Shown: piece by piece, positions 12,639 through 12,802 of the stretch | Position numbering within the stretch: the first letter of the stretch is position 1 | Layout of the letters: each line of letters begins with the position of its first letter | Origin: Clostridia bacterium | Lineage (GTDB): Bacteria; Bacillota; Clostridia; Oscillospirales; QAMX01 | NCBI GenBank assembly: GCA_017547975.1 | Contig: JAFYNU010000509.1 | Span: 1-12,802, forward strand | Reading direction: 5' to 3' | Length of the DNA: 12,802 nucleotides | Position numbers and translations under genes: made by a program | Notes under the pieces: model-generated | Seen by the model: only the letters and a program-made list of their open reading frames with translations | Told to the model about the DNA's origin: nothing | The model's database searches: none

Positions 12639-12660
12639 AGTAGTCACAAGAAAAGGAAAG

Positions 12661-12802
12661 GGTTTTTGCCGGCTGAAAACGGAAAAGGATGACGGTGCCT
12701 TCGCCGCCGGTTTTGAGATTCTCTTCATCCACGGAAGCGTTGGTCAGTTCCGCCTGGGTATAGTCCAGGATTTCCGCTGCCTGAACGATCCGCGGCTCGC
12801 TC
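12661..12802 (-). CDS. Possible C-terminal end of an unidentified protein (runs off the window; stop not resolved)
   Basis: On the minus strand one frame is open from the window edge, reading SEPRIVQAAEILDYTQAELT then NASVDEENLKTGGEGTVILF, with the GC-rich third positions of the neighbouring genes. The other two minus-strand frames stop quickly. I do not recognise the family. The problem is its end: this frame has no stop through the AT-rich stretch 12600-12660, the terminator, and most of the isomerase gene, which no real gene would do in this setting. A one-base slip near 12660-12690 would bring stops (TGA or TAG) around 12626-12650. So it may be a real convergent gene with a sequence error or a frameshift, or just a chance open frame. 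Confidence 0.35.

Noticed and set aside
11446..12660. Minus-strand open frame continuing under the isomerase gene
   Set aside because: This part is antisense to a conserved TIM-barrel enzyme and crosses its terminator. Only the portion right of about 12660 has coding character.

Overview
The window looks like chromosomal DNA of a Gram-positive, low-oxygen Clostridia-type bacterium, probably an Oscillospiraceae-like gut organism. This is inferred from strong AGGAG-type ribosome binding sites, sigma-A promoters with TTGACA/TATAAT boxes, many extended -10 boxes, compact U-tailed terminators, and the gene families present. No rRNA, tRNA, transposase, integrase or CRISPR array is visible.

Left end (1-860): an AT-richer stretch holds the start of an XRE-type regulator (minus strand) and a divergent gene for an unrecognised 146-residue protein. 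The 141-bp gap between them carries two copies of a palindromic CCC-N6-GGG operator placed over both promoters. This looks like a self-contained autoregulated pair, perhaps acquired by transfer.

860-4106: one large minus-strand gene encodes a 1039-residue protein with an N-terminal TIR domain, one predicted membrane helix, and a long WD40-like beta-propeller region. It resembles a receptor: enzymatic TIR domain inside, propeller outside. Its start region is unusual, because an 18-bp terminator-type hairpin with a six-U tail ends at the start codon and contains the ribosome binding site, and an extended -10 promoter is embedded in the same repeat.

4107-7510: an AraC-family regulator (minus) diverges from a gene for a large GH106-like glycoside hydrolase (plus), a classic local sugar-use module with candidate operator repeats between them.

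7560-9500: an MgtC/SapB membrane protein driven by a perfect-consensus promoter, and a convergent branched-chain amino acid aminotransferase (ilvE-like) sharing a bidirectional terminator.

9420-12580: an apparent three-gene operon encodes a membrane-anchored phosphodiester glycosidase (NAGPA domain), a short-chain dehydrogenase/reductase and a xylose-isomerase-like TIM-barrel sugar isomerase/epimerase, closed by a strong terminator. Its promoter lies face to face with the ilvE promoter. The last ~200 bases hold a possible minus-strand gene end that has no stop codon in frame before it runs into the terminator and the isomerase gene.

The most unusual parts are the TIR-membrane-propeller protein with its start-site hairpin, and the small XRE-linked gene pair with its palindromic operators.
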